Source: Sulfurospirillum sp. UBA4058 (lineage in GTDB: Bacteria; Campylobacterota; Campylobacteria; Campylobacterales; Sulfurospirillaceae). Taken from it: a DNA stretch of 64,000 nucleotides. The DNA lies in contig DFZK01000009.1 in NCBI GenBank assembly GCA_002382085.1, forward strand, positions 1 through 64,000. The letters are read 5' to 3'. Below, piece after piece: positions 44,888 to 53,479 of the stretch. The position numbers were made by a program, and so were the translations under genes. The notes beneath the pieces were generated by a model. That model searched no databases. It was given only the letters and a program-made list of their open reading frames with translations, and had not been told where the DNA came from. The stretch's first letter is position 1. Each line of letters opens with the position of its first letter.

Positions 44888-46105
44888 ATGCAACGACTTA
44901 AAGAGGTAGTGTATACCTTTAACGCGCTTTGTTTAGGAGCTATTTTTTTTAGCTTCATTGCGCTCCATTTTGAGTTGATTCCTGCTTACATGTACTATTT
45001 TTTATGGCAAAGTACTTTTGTTTTTTTAGGGCTGGCAGTGGCGTTAAGCGTCTATTTCAATAAGAGCAAACTTTTTACCTTACTTCTTTTTCCGCTTTTT
45101 TTCAACCTGATTTTGGCATTTCCCAATACGTTTTTTACCAAGCTCAGCGGAACGGCGTTTTGGCATATCGTTCCTTTGAGTTGCGCTATCGGCTATTTGT
45201 TGTTGTATGCCCTTCAGGAGAGAGGTCTTTTTAGCGCGTTTGGGGCATTACGCAGTACGATTGCCGTTGCAATTTTGGGAGCGAGTTATGCCGCATTGTT
45301 GCATTTTTCTCCCGCACTACAGACGGCTCTCAATACGACGCTTTTCCCCTCCTTTTTGCATCAACTGACCCAAACCAACGATTTTACGCTCATTATCGTC
45401 GTTATTGCGCTGACGTTTATTTTTCTTGTTTCCCTGCTCTTTAGCGCTTACTCTCAAAAAGCTCCTTTTTGGATGCTTGCTTCATTGTGTGTATCGTTTC
45501 TTTTTAGACAAGAAGCGCACGGATTTATCCTCTACTCCTTGCTCGCTTCGCTCATTGCCATTAGCGCACTGGTCAGAGACGCTTATACGATGGCATACGT
45601 CGATACACTAACGGGCATTCCGGGGCGCAGAGCCCTTGAAGAGCGTTTTTTGCATATAGGTTCTCATTACCTACTGGCAATGGTCGATATCGATTTTTTC
45701 AAAAAGTTTAACGATACCTTTGGACACGACATCGGCGACGAAGTTCTCAAAATGGTCGCCAAAGAGCTTTCCCACGTTAAAAACGGCGGTAAGGCGTATC
45801 GTTACGGCGGAGAAGAGTTTACGATCGTTTTTAGCGGTAAAAAGAAAGAGGATTGCCTCATGGCACTCGAAGAGGTACGAGAGCGTATTTTTAGACGCGG
45901 ATTCGTCATTCGCGACCAAAACCGTCCCGAACAAGCACCCAAAAAAACGTCGACTCCGACCAAAACCAAAAAAGAACGCCTCTCCGTCAGTATCGGCGCG
46001 GCACCATCTATTAAAGGTAAAACGCCTCACGAAGTTATCAAACTTGCGGACGATGCACTCTATAAAGCCAAAGAAAGCGGAAGAAATTGTTTGATTTGTG
46101 CCTAA
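44888..46105 (+). CDS. Membrane diguanylate cyclase
   Basis: A 405-residue protein. About six transmembrane helices fill residues 1-220, followed by a GGDEF domain with MVDIDFFKKFNDTFGHDIGD and RYGGEEFTIVF. An unusual Pro/Lys/Thr-rich insert (QAPKKTSTPTKTKKERLS) sits before the last GGDEF strand (VSIGAA). No ligand domain besides the membrane part is apparent. A GAAGGGAA ribosome site precedes the ATG, and a TAAAAT -10-like box lies at about 44860. The gene converges on dapD, with a hairpin between them. Confidence 0.88.
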   Translation: MQRLKEVVYTFNALCLGAIFFSFIALHFELIPAYMYYFLWQSTFVFLGLAVALSVYFNKSKLFTLLLFPLFFNLILAFPNTFFTKLSGTAFWHIVPLSCAIGYLLLYALQERGLFSAFGALRSTIAVAILGASYAALLHFSPALQTALNTTLFPSFLHQLTQTNDFTLIIVVIALTFIFLVSLLFSAYSQKAPFWMLASLCVSFLFRQEAHGFILYSLLASLIAISALVRDAYTMAYVDTLTGIPGRRALEERFLHIGSHYLLAMVDIDFFKKFNDTFGHDIGDEVLKMVAKELSHVKNGGKAYRYGGEEFTIVFSGKKKEDCLMALEEVRERIFRRGFVIRDQNRPEQAPKKTSTPTKTKKERLSVSIGAAPSIKGKTPHEVIKLADDALYKAKESGRNCLICA

Positions 46106-46132
46106 AGCGAACGGGGATTTTCCGCTCGCTTT
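46104..46132. terminator. Bidirectional hairpin between the diguanylate cyclase and dapD genes
   Basis: AAAGCGA-A-CGG pairs with CCG-C-TCGCTTT, with one A/C mismatch in the stem and a 7-base loop. It overlaps the TAA of the cyclase gene and precedes the dapD stop on the other strand. U-runs are short (three bases) on both sides, so efficiency is uncertain. Confidence 0.55.
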
Positions 46133-46140
46133 AGAACGTG

Positions 46141-47361
46141 TTAGTGAAGGTCGCTGTTGAGTTTGATCTCACGTTTGGAGCGTGCGGCTTGAATCATGCC
46201 GTTCACGCTGTTTTGACGGAAATGAATCCCGTTGAGTCCTGCAAGGTCTAAGCCTTTAAAGAAAACCATCTCTTCTTTGTCGGCTTTTTTCAACTGTTTC
46301 GCTTTGGGATTGGCTTCGATGATTTTGACGAGTTCTTTCGCGCTAACGCCGACTTTCGTGCCTTCCAAAATCGCAATGCCCGCATCGACGATGCATGCGT
46401 CGCCCAAAGGAATGCCCGTGACCGAGTTCGCTCCGAGTAAGGTATTTTCACCGATACTGACGGGATTGCCGTTGGTACCGCTTAGAACGCCTAAGATACT
46501 CGCGCCTCCGCCGACGTCGCTTCCTTTACCGACGACGACCGAAGAGCTAATGCGCCCCTCGACCATCACCGCACCCGTCGTTCCGGCATTGAAATTGACG
46601 TAACTCGCTCCGGGCATAATGGTTGTTCCCGGATGCAAATGTGCCCCCATACGAACTTTACTGGCATCCAAAACGCGCGTATTGTCCGCAGGAATGACAT
46701 GGGAAAGGTAACGCGGAAATTTATCGACCGATTCGATCATCGGATAATTGCCGTAAAGCTTCATCTCAACTTCGTGCATACGAAGCCATTCCAACTCGAT
46801 AGGCTGTCCGAACGACCATGCGACGTTTTCGAGTACGCCGAACGCTCCGGTGAGATTCAACGAACGTAAAGCGGCTTTGCCCGTCGAAAGAGCATAAAGT
46901 TTGAGGTAAACCGATTCGGGACTGAGCGGTTTATCGTCTTCAAAAATAAAGACGATACGATACTCTTTTTTCAATTTTTCGGTTTGCGAAATCCAATCGA
47001 GCGTCTTAATCACTTGTACGTTTTTATGCGCATCGCCGAATGCTTTATTGAGATAAGGCGTAAACGCGTTCATCGCATTTTTAACAAATTTTTTCTTCAC
47101 GTCGCACACGTATTCGCTTCCGCTAAAATCAATTTCAATGCCGCTTTCTTGGAGCGCTCCGATCAAAATAGCCGCCGAACCGAAATTCTCGTTCCAGTTC
47201 ACGACGGGAAACGTGGCTTGCAAGATTTTATGCGGATTGAGTTGTCCTCGATCGACCCTTGCGATACCGAAAGCAATCGGTTTTTTGTACCCTTCTTGCG
47301 CCTCGATTTCACCGACTAACGCTTTAAAATCGGCCTCGTCGACCGTCATACGTAATGCCAT
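46141..47361 (-). CDS. dapD: 2,3,4,5-tetrahydropyridine-2,6-dicarboxylate N-succinyltransferase
   Basis: A 406-residue DapD of the long type found in Campylobacterota. It succinylates tetrahydrodipicolinate in lysine and meso-diaminopimelate synthesis. Left-handed beta-helix hexapeptides appear around residues 240-330 (GAHLHPGTTIMPGASYVNFNAGT, VGKGSDVGGGASILG), with the N- and C-terminal domains typical of the long enzyme. It lies in the conserved block with mrp and ispDF that also occurs in Campylobacter jejuni. The mrp stop is 16 bases upstream. Confidence 0.94.
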   Translation of the reverse strand: MALRMTVDEADFKALVGEIEAQEGYKKPIAFGIARVDRGQLNPHKILQATFPVVNWNENFGSAAILIGALQESGIEIDFSGSEYVCDVKKKFVKNAMNAFTPYLNKAFGDAHKNVQVIKTLDWISQTEKLKKEYRIVFIFEDDKPLSPESVYLKLYALSTGKAALRSLNLTGAFGVLENVAWSFGQPIELEWLRMHEVEMKLYGNYPMIESVDKFPRYLSHVIPADNTRVLDASKVRMGAHLHPGTTIMPGASYVNFNAGTTGAVMVEGRISSSVVVGKGSDVGGGASILGVLSGTNGNPVSIGENTLLGANSVTGIPLGDACIVDAGIAILEGTKVGVSAKELVKIIEANPKAKQLKKADKEEMVFFKGLDLAGLNGIHFRQNSVNGMIQAARSKREIKLNSDLH

Positions 47362-47377
47362 ATATCTTTATCCTTTC

Positions 47378-48502
47378 TTAATGTTGGGAACAAGCACTCG
47401 GACTTCCGTTGATGCCCATCGTCGGTTGAATCGCTTCGTTATTTGCACCGCCCTCTTCATTGACTTTCTCGATACATGCCCAGAGTTTTCGAGCAGATTC
47501 TTGATAACGTTTTGCCGTTTCGCTCTCCGGATGGAAGAAACTGACCGGTTTGCCCGCATCGCCGCCTTCGCGAACGGCCGGCTCGATAGGAATTTCTCCG
47601 ATCACGATCGTCTCAAATTTTTCCGCCAAAGGCTTGGTCGTACCTTTACCGAAAATATCGTACTCTTTATTCGTCTCGGGACAGATAAAACCGCTCATAT
47701 TTTCCATAATACCCGCAATCGGAATGTGCAATTTTTGAAACATGTCAAGGCTTCTTTCCGTATCGTCGAGTGCAACTTGTTGCGGCGTCGTAACGCAAAT
47801 GCCCGCCGTAACCGGAACGCTTTGAGCTAAGGTAAGTTGCGCATCGCCCGTTCCCGGAGGCATATCGATAAATAAAATATCCAAATCGCTCCACAAAATA
47901 TCGCGCAAGAGCTGCTCAATCGCTTTCATAATCATCGCTCCGCGCCAAATGAGCGACTGACCGCTTTCCATGAGAGAACCCATACTCATCATCTCAACGC
48001 CGTAGGCAACGATAGGTTTGACTTTTTGCCCGACGATTTCGGGGTGTTGATCGACCGCGCCCATCATACGAGGTACGTTCGGACCGTAAATATCGGCATC
48101 CAAAAGCCCGACTTTTTTACCTTGGCTTGCCATGGCTATCGCTAAGTTAACGGTCGTCGTCGTTTTACCCACGCCGCCTTTTCCCGAACTGACCATCACG
48201 AAATTTTTAATGTGCGGAGCCATATTTTTGCCCGATTGAGAGTTGCTTTTTTCAACCGGAGGCTTGGGTTGCTTAACGACGACATCGATACGTGCCGCAC
48301 CGAGCGCATGAATTTCTTTTTCAATATTCGCTTTTAATTCGTCGCCGACCTCTTTGCTAGAAGAGACGATATCGACTTCAACATAAACATTATTCTCTGA
48401 AACTTCGACGTTTTTGACAAAACCGAATGTCACGATATCCTTTTCAAAACCGGGATATTTTACGCCACCTAATGCCTTTAATACCACATCTTTATTCAAC
48501 AT
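47378..48502 (-). CDS. mrp: Mrp/NBP35-type Fe-S cluster carrier ATPase (ApbC)
   Basis: A 374-residue protein with an N-terminal DUF59/MIP18-like domain (~1-85) followed by a ParA-like ATPase: the deviant Walker A is GKGGVGKTTT near residue 104, DADIYGPN follows, and LDILFIDMPPGTGD is Walker B. It binds and delivers [4Fe-4S] clusters. The short C-terminal tail contains a lone CSQH, and the FICPETN phrase holds the usual Cys. It is divergent from ispDF with a ~100-base promoter region between. Confidence 0.92.
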   Translation of the reverse strand: MLNKDVVLKALGGVKYPGFEKDIVTFGFVKNVEVSENNVYVEVDIVSSSKEVGDELKANIEKEIHALGAARIDVVVKQPKPPVEKSNSQSGKNMAPHIKNFVMVSSGKGGVGKTTTTVNLAIAMASQGKKVGLLDADIYGPNVPRMMGAVDQHPEIVGQKVKPIVAYGVEMMSMGSLMESGQSLIWRGAMIMKAIEQLLRDILWSDLDILFIDMPPGTGDAQLTLAQSVPVTAGICVTTPQQVALDDTERSLDMFQKLHIPIAGIMENMSGFICPETNKEYDIFGKGTTKPLAEKFETIVIGEIPIEPAVREGGDAGKPVSFFHPESETAKRYQESARKLWACIEKVNEEGGANNEAIQPTMGINGSPSACSQH

Positions 48503-48606
48503 TTTTCAACCTTTAAGGTAAGTGATGGTGGAATTTAACACAAAAAAGATAAAAAAAAGCTTTCAAAATGTATAATATCGTAACACTTCAGAAAAAAGGA
48601 CAAAGT

Positions 48607-49731
48607 TTGCCCGATTTAACGCTTATAATGTTGGGAGCGGGAAGTTCCTCACGTTTTAATCAGCGTGTTAAGAAGCAGTGGTTACGCATAGGCGATCTGC
48701 CTTTATGGCTTTTTGCCGCACAAAACCTTCAAAAACATCTCCCTTTTGCCCGCACGATCGTCACAACGAGCCCCGATGAGCGTTTTTATGCCGAAAAATT
48801 CAACGACGCTATCCGTTTCGTCGAGGGCGGAGAGACAAGGCAAGCCTCTTTGAAAAACGCACTCGAACACGTCGATACGCCTTATGTCTTGGTCAGCGAT
48901 ATCGCACGTGCGTGCATCGACAAAGAACTTTTGTCGCGCCTTTTGGACGCGAAAGAGCGTGCCGATATCGTCGTACCGTACCTCAATGTCGTCGATACGG
49001 TCGTTTACGAACAAGATACCATCGAGCGCGAAGGGGTCAAATTGATTCAAACGCCGCAACTCTCCAAAACGGAGGTTTTGCGAAAAGCGTTGGAAACGCC
49101 GATTGCGTATACCGACGATAGCAGTGCGATCAAGGCGATCGGAGGAAGCGTCGCTTACGTTTTAGGCAATGCGGACGCCAAGAAGCTTACATGTAAAGAA
49201 GATTTAGCCTCTTTACCGTGCTTGAACGCGCCCTCTTCCAATCACTTTATCGGGTACGGATTCGACGTCCATGCGTACGAAGAAGGAAAAGTAATGATGC
49301 TCGGCGGCGTTGAAGTTCACCCCGACGTCGGCTTTAAAGCGCATTCCGACGGCGACGTTGCGATTCACGCTTTAATCGACGCGCTTCTGGGTGCGGCAGG
49401 AGCCGGCGATATCGGTGAACTCTTCCCCGATAACGACCAACGCTACAAAAATATCGACTCGAAAATACTTTTACGCGAAGTGTGCTCGTTTTTAGCCAAA
49501 GTCGGTTTTGAGATCGTGCACTGCGATCTTACGGTGATGGCGGAATTTCCAAGGCTGAGCGGTTTTAAAGATCGCATACGCTTTTGCCTTGCTAGCATTT
49601 TAGATATAACGCCCGTTCACGTCAACGTCAAAGCGACGACGACCGAGAAACTGGGATTTGTGGGTAGAAAAGAAGGTGTTGCGGTCAGTGCAACGGCTAC
49701 GTTAAAATACTATGATTGGAAGAATAGATGA
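48607..49731 (+). CDS. ispDF: Bifunctional IspD-IspF (MEP isoprenoid pathway)
   Basis: A 374-residue fusion. The N-terminal half is IspD (2-C-methylerythritol 4-phosphate cytidylyltransferase): LIMLGAGSSSRFN, KKQWLRIGDLPLW, VSDIARA, QTPQ. The C-terminal half from ~215 is IspF (MECDP synthase): GYGFDVHAY, AHSDGDVAIHALIDALLGAAGAGDIGELFPD, KATTTEKLGFVGRKEG. The fused enzyme is typical of Campylobacter and Helicobacter. The frame is open from ATG 48568, but an AAAGGA site precedes TTG 48607, and the resulting N terminus matches C. jejuni IspDF. It contains one TTACATGTAA. Confidence 0.95.
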   Translation: MPDLTLIMLGAGSSSRFNQRVKKQWLRIGDLPLWLFAAQNLQKHLPFARTIVTTSPDERFYAEKFNDAIRFVEGGETRQASLKNALEHVDTPYVLVSDIARACIDKELLSRLLDAKERADIVVPYLNVVDTVVYEQDTIEREGVKLIQTPQLSKTEVLRKALETPIAYTDDSSAIKAIGGSVAYVLGNADAKKLTCKEDLASLPCLNAPSSNHFIGYGFDVHAYEEGKVMMLGGVEVHPDVGFKAHSDGDVAIHALIDALLGAAGAGDIGELFPDNDQRYKNIDSKILLREVCSFLAKVGFEIVHCDLTVMAEFPRLSGFKDRIRFCLASILDITPVHVNVKATTTEKLGFVGRKEGVAVSATATLKYYDWKNR

Positions 49732-50615
49732 AGATTTTAATCGTTGAAAATGAGATTTACCTCGCTCAAAGTATCGCCTCTAAGTTAATGGAAATCGGAC
49801 ATATCTGTGAAATCGCTACCAGCATTAAAGATGCGCTTAAAGATGAAAAATACGACGCTATTTTACTCTCTACCAATATCTCGGGACAAAATTTTTACCC
49901 CGTCATCGAAAAACACCGTGCGTCCATTATTATTTTGATGATCTCCTATATCAGCAACGACACCGTTACGAATCCGATTAAAGCGGGGGCGTGCGACTAT
50001 ATCCAAAAACCTTTTATGATCGAAGAGTTGATTCGTAAACTCCAACACCTCAACTTGTTCAAAAGCCTCAAAAAAGAGAACGAAACGTATAAAGAATACG
50101 TTAAAAATCTCTTTAGTAGCGCGCACTTAGAGCCTTTGGATAAAAAAACGAAATTTCCGATTTTGATTAAAACGAACTTTCAAAAACATGCCGACGCCCT
50201 TGTCTTTAACTATGCCAATTCCCAAAACGAGACGTTTAGTTTCATTTCGCTCATGCACCCGAACGCCTTTGAAAAGATCACCCGTGCCGATAGTGAGGAG
50301 TTACTCTACATCGTCGATCTTCAAAACCTCAAAAAAAGCGAAAAACTCAAAATCTACGCTATGATCGAAGGCAAACGTGCTATTATATGTAGCACCGACC
50401 CGAACGAAGAGAGCGACTTGAATACGATCGAAATCACCAGCGACAGCAAAATTTTAGATCAAGGCGATATTTTATGTATCGACGATTACGTCAAATACGT
50501 GATTTGTAATTTTCAACATAAATTTCCCGATACTGAGCTCTCGAAAAAATTAGGTATATCACGTAAAAGTTTATGGGAAAAAAGGAAGAAGTATGGAATC
50601 AACAAGAAAAAATAA
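49728..50615 (+). CDS. Atypical response regulator of the HP1021/Cj1608 type
   Basis: A 295-residue orphan regulator. The receiver-like domain (1-115) has ENE in place of the acidic pair and Ser48 in place of the phospho-acceptor Asp (AILLSTN); the QKPF lysine is kept. A middle domain (~120-250) has several cysteines (C27, C83, CSTD, LCIDD, VICN). The C-terminal HTH (TELSKKLGISRKSLWEKRKKYGI) is Fis/NtrC-like. Position directly after ispDF (4-base overlap) and before the sat-like gene matches H. pylori HP1021 and C. jejuni Cj1608, which bind oriC and respond to redox. It has no partner kinase here. Confidence 0.85.
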   Translation: MKILIVENEIYLAQSIASKLMEIGHICEIATSIKDALKDEKYDAILLSTNISGQNFYPVIEKHRASIIILMISYISNDTVTNPIKAGACDYIQKPFMIEELIRKLQHLNLFKSLKKENETYKEYVKNLFSSAHLEPLDKKTKFPILIKTNFQKHADALVFNYANSQNETFSFISLMHPNAFEKITRADSEELLYIVDLQNLKKSEKLKIYAMIEGKRAIICSTDPNEESDLNTIEITSDSKILDQGDILCIDDYVKYVICNFQHKFPDTELSKKLGISRKSLWEKRKKYGINKKK

Positions 50616-51786
50616 TCGGCAACTCTTTTTAGACAAGGAGTTTATCGCCACCCTAGCCCTCGCCAAAGAAGGCATCTTGCATCCCGTAGACAAGCTCATG
50701 AACAAAGCCGAATACGAAGAGGTCGCACAAAGCGGCTATTATAAAGGAAAACCCTTCCCGTTCCCGTTTATTATCGCACCCGCCGGAGAAAAAAACCGAG
50801 AAATCTTGACGACCGCATACCAAGGCGAACCGCTTGATTTTATCGTCGACGGCAAAATCAAAGGTACGATTATCGTCGACGAAGTCTTCGAAGTCGACAA
50901 GAAAAAACGAATCGAGCAAATTTTCGGAACGTACGACGTCTCCAATCCCGAAACGCTCACGTTTCTCAAACGTCTCGGCGACGTTGCCGTCTGCGGAGAA
51001 TACGAACTCGTTTTCGACGATATTAAAAACGTTAAAGCCAAAATCGCCGACGCCAAAGAGCAACTCGGTGCCAAAAACGTCTCGGCGATGATGATCAACG
51101 CTAAGCCCTTTCACAGAGCGCATGAACGCGTGATGCGTATTACCTTGGAAAAATGCGATATGCTCGTTATTTTTCTACTCAAACCTTACAAACAAGATAT
51201 CCTTTCCTACGACTTACGCTTTAAAGCGTTGCAGTATTTTGTCGACAACTATTTGCCGAAAAATCGCGTCGTGATCGTTCCGTTTGAAAACACTTACCTT
51301 TTTTCAAGCTATAAAAATGCCGTTTTAGATGCCATTTGCGCTTCCAATTTCGGATGTAACAAACTGATTTTGGGACAAAATCATAGCGGTATCGGCGCAT
51401 ATTACGATAAAAACGAAATGCGGTCTATTTTGAATCACTATAAAGATTTAGAGATCGACGTGGAGATTATTACCGAATTTGTCTACTGTAACGAATGCAA
51501 AACGCTTGTGAGTACCAACACCTGCCCGCACGGAGCGCATCATCACATCAAGTACCATGCCGAGTCGCTTCTCGAGATTTTAAAAGCGGGTATGTTACCT
51601 CCTGCGATCTTTATGCGCAAAGATATTTCGGCTCTTATTTTAAGCGAACTTTTTAAAAAACGTTTCGAAAATATCGGTAAAATTTACGATGCGATTTTCC
51701 CGAACAGCGGATTATTGGAAAACCATGACGAACGCGAATTTTACCTTGAGCTGATGCGCTTACATCAAACCACTTCACTGACTTAG
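50593..51786 (+). CDS. sat: Sulfate adenylyltransferase-like protein
   Basis: A 397-residue protein of the ATP sulfurylase family, the Cj1609 type. The N-terminal PUA-like domain (to ~150) precedes the nucleotidyltransferase domain, with INAKPFHRAHE where classic Sat has Q-x-R-N-P-x-H-x-x-H, and GQNHSGIG for the GRDHAGVG motif. Cysteines CNEC...CPHG form the zinc site seen in bacterial Sat. The Q-x-R-N part is missing, so sulfate activation is uncertain, although the fold and zinc site are clear. An AAGGAAG ribosome site precedes ATG 50593, which overlaps the regulator gene by 23 bases. Confidence 0.8.
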   Translation: MESTRKNNRQLFLDKEFIATLALAKEGILHPVDKLMNKAEYEEVAQSGYYKGKPFPFPFIIAPAGEKNREILTTAYQGEPLDFIVDGKIKGTIIVDEVFEVDKKKRIEQIFGTYDVSNPETLTFLKRLGDVAVCGEYELVFDDIKNVKAKIADAKEQLGAKNVSAMMINAKPFHRAHERVMRITLEKCDMLVIFLLKPYKQDILSYDLRFKALQYFVDNYLPKNRVVIVPFENTYLFSSYKNAVLDAICASNFGCNKLILGQNHSGIGAYYDKNEMRSILNHYKDLEIDVEIITEFVYCNECKTLVSTNTCPHGAHHHIKYHAESLLEILKAGMLPPAIFMRKDISALILSELFKKRFENIGKIYDAIFPNSGLLENHDEREFYLELMRLHQTTSLT

Positions 51787-51793
51787 GATTTTC

Positions 51794-52249
51794 ATGCCCA
51801 ATAGTTTTTTAACGTTTTTTTACACCGGACTTTTCCCGAAAGCTCCCGGCACGGCGGGAAGTTTGCTCGCCGTTTTGGCGGGTGCAGGTATCGTACATTA
51901 CGTATCCATGGAAACGCTCGTATTGTTAACGATTTTAGTGACGATGATCGCCTTTAAACAAATAAACGCATATGAAGCGCAAAGCGGCAATCACGACGAT
52001 TCGCGTATCGTGATCGACGAAGTCGTCGGCGTATGGATCGCGTTGATTTTGAGTTCGCAAACCCTCTTGCAAATCGTTCTGAGTTTTCTTTTTTTTAGGC
52101 TTTACGATATTTGGAAACCCTCGTTAATCGGACGTATCGATCGCAATGTCCAAGGTGCCCTCGGTGTCATGGGAGACGACATGTTAGCGGGTGTGCTGGC
52201 GGGTATTAGCAGTGCCGCACTTTACCAACTTGTAACGCCTTTAATCTAA
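51794..52249 (+). CDS. pgpA: Phosphatidylglycerophosphatase A
   Basis: A 151-residue membrane protein that removes phosphate from phosphatidylglycerophosphate. It has the PgpA phrases FYTGLFPKAPGTAGS, DEVVGVWIA (acidic active site) and GDDMLAG near the C terminus, with about four hydrophobic segments. It starts 7 bases after the sat-like gene, as in C. jejuni, where the order is Cj1609-Cj1610. Confidence 0.93.
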   Translation: MPNSFLTFFYTGLFPKAPGTAGSLLAVLAGAGIVHYVSMETLVLLTILVTMIAFKQINAYEAQSGNHDDSRIVIDEVVGVWIALILSSQTLLQIVLSFLFFRLYDIWKPSLIGRIDRNVQGALGVMGDDMLAGVLAGISSAALYQLVTPLI

Positions 52250-52333
52250 AAAATTACTTTTTCCCCGTAGCAGAGCCGTAAGGAAGGTACGATTATACTA
52301 TAGACGTCATTACTTCACGTGAAAGGATCGTCT

Positions 52334-52900
52334 ATGAGGCATATCGTACTTTTTTTAAGTGCTACGGCACTTTTCTTCTCGTTTGCACAGGCAAAAGAAT
52401 TCGTCATCGACAATACGCACTCCAATATCGGATTTAGCATCAAACATATGATGATATCCAACGTTAAAGGTTCGTTTGGGAATTACTCCGCCGATATCGA
52501 CTACGACGTTGATAAGAAGGTTTTTACCAAACTTAACGCCAAAATCAATGCCTCTTCGATCGATACGGGCATTACCAAACGCGACGACCATTTAAGAAGT
52601 GCGGATTTTTTCAACGTCGATCAGTTTAAAACGATCGATTTTACGATGAGCAGTTATAAAGACGGAAAAGTTTACGGCAAGCTTTCGATGCACGGCGTGA
52701 CGAAAGACGTCGCTTTAAATGCAACCGTGCACGGAGTCGTTAAAGACTTTCAAGGGCATCAACGCATCGGATTTAGCTTGGAAGGGCAAATCAACCGCAA
52801 AGATTTCGGATTGAATTGGAATAAACTCTTAGAAGGCGGCGGCTTAACCGTCGATGAGATCGTCAAAATTGCTATAGAAGTCGAAGCAATCGAGTTATAA
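52334..52900 (+). CDS. yceI: Periplasmic YceI-family lipocalin-like protein
   Basis: A 188-residue protein starting at MRHIVLF, with AAAGGA upstream and a signal peptide ending FAQAK. The mature part is a single YceI beta-barrel (FVIDNTHSNIGFSIKHMMISNVKGSFG, DFFNVDQFKTIDFTM, VALNATVHG, NWNKLLEGGG). YceI proteins bind polyisoprenoid-like lipids. The frame is open from 52319, but the ribosome site supports 52334. Its end overlaps the convergent yigZ by 6 bases. Confidence 0.92.
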   Translation: MRHIVLFLSATALFFSFAQAKEFVIDNTHSNIGFSIKHMMISNVKGSFGNYSADIDYDVDKKVFTKLNAKINASSIDTGITKRDDHLRSADFFNVDQFKTIDFTMSSYKDGKVYGKLSMHGVTKDVALNATVHGVVKDFQGHQRIGFSLEGQINRKDFGLNWNKLLEGGGLTVDEIVKIAIEVEAIEL

Positions 52901-53479
52901 AAGTTTAAATCCTTCGACTTCAAAGACTCCGGCGAAGCTTACAAAAGCCTCTTTTTGAGCTTCGCTAAGCGTCATCTTCCAATAAGCCCCTTGCGTATCG
53001 AAGGTTCGTTGAAATAAAAGTGCTTGCGTGTTGCAATAGTGTTCAAAACGCGCTAAAAGTGCAAAAGGCGTAAAATATTCCACTTCGGTTTGAAATTCAA
53101 ACGTAGCGAGCGACGAAGCCGCGATCGCTTCTTTGGCGGCGTTACCGTATGCACGCACCAAACCGCCCGTTCCCAGTTTGATTCCCCCGAAATAACGAAC
53201 GATCAAAATGCCCGCATTGACGATTTCAAAACCTCGCATCACGCTTAAAATCGGAGGTCCGGATGTTCCTTTAGGTTCACCGTCGTCACTGTTGTTTTCA
53301 ACGATTTGGCGGTATTCGTTAAAAACCCTTTTTGCCCAAACGATGTGTGCCGCTTTGGGATGTTCGTTTTTTAAACTTACATGTAAAGACTCAAAAGCGT
53401 CTATCGGGCATAAAAAAGCGATAAAAGTCGATTTTTTTTCTTCCGTCGAAGCGTGATAAACGGCTCGCACCGTCTGCAT
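52895..53479 (-). CDS. yigZ: YigZ/IMPACT-family protein
   Basis: A 194-residue protein with the UPF0029/IMPACT N-terminal domain: KKSTFIAFLCPI, AAHIVWAKRVF, NSDDGEPKGTSGPPIL, GILIVRYFGGIKLGTGGLVRAYG. A C-terminal DUF1949-like domain follows. Function is not well established; the human relative regulates GCN2. ATG 53479 shares one base with the modD stop (TGATG), so the gene is coupled to the molybdate operon. ATG 53485 is an alternative. It contains one TTACATGTAA. Confidence 0.9.
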   Translation of the reverse strand: MQTVRAVYHASTEEKKSTFIAFLCPIDAFESLHVSLKNEHPKAAHIVWAKRVFNEYRQIVENNSDDGEPKGTSGPPILSVMRGFEIVNAGILIVRYFGGIKLGTGGLVRAYGNAAKEAIAASSLATFEFQTEVEYFTPFALLARFEHYCNTQALLFQRTFDTQGAYWKMTLSEAQKEAFVSFAGVFEVEGFKLL

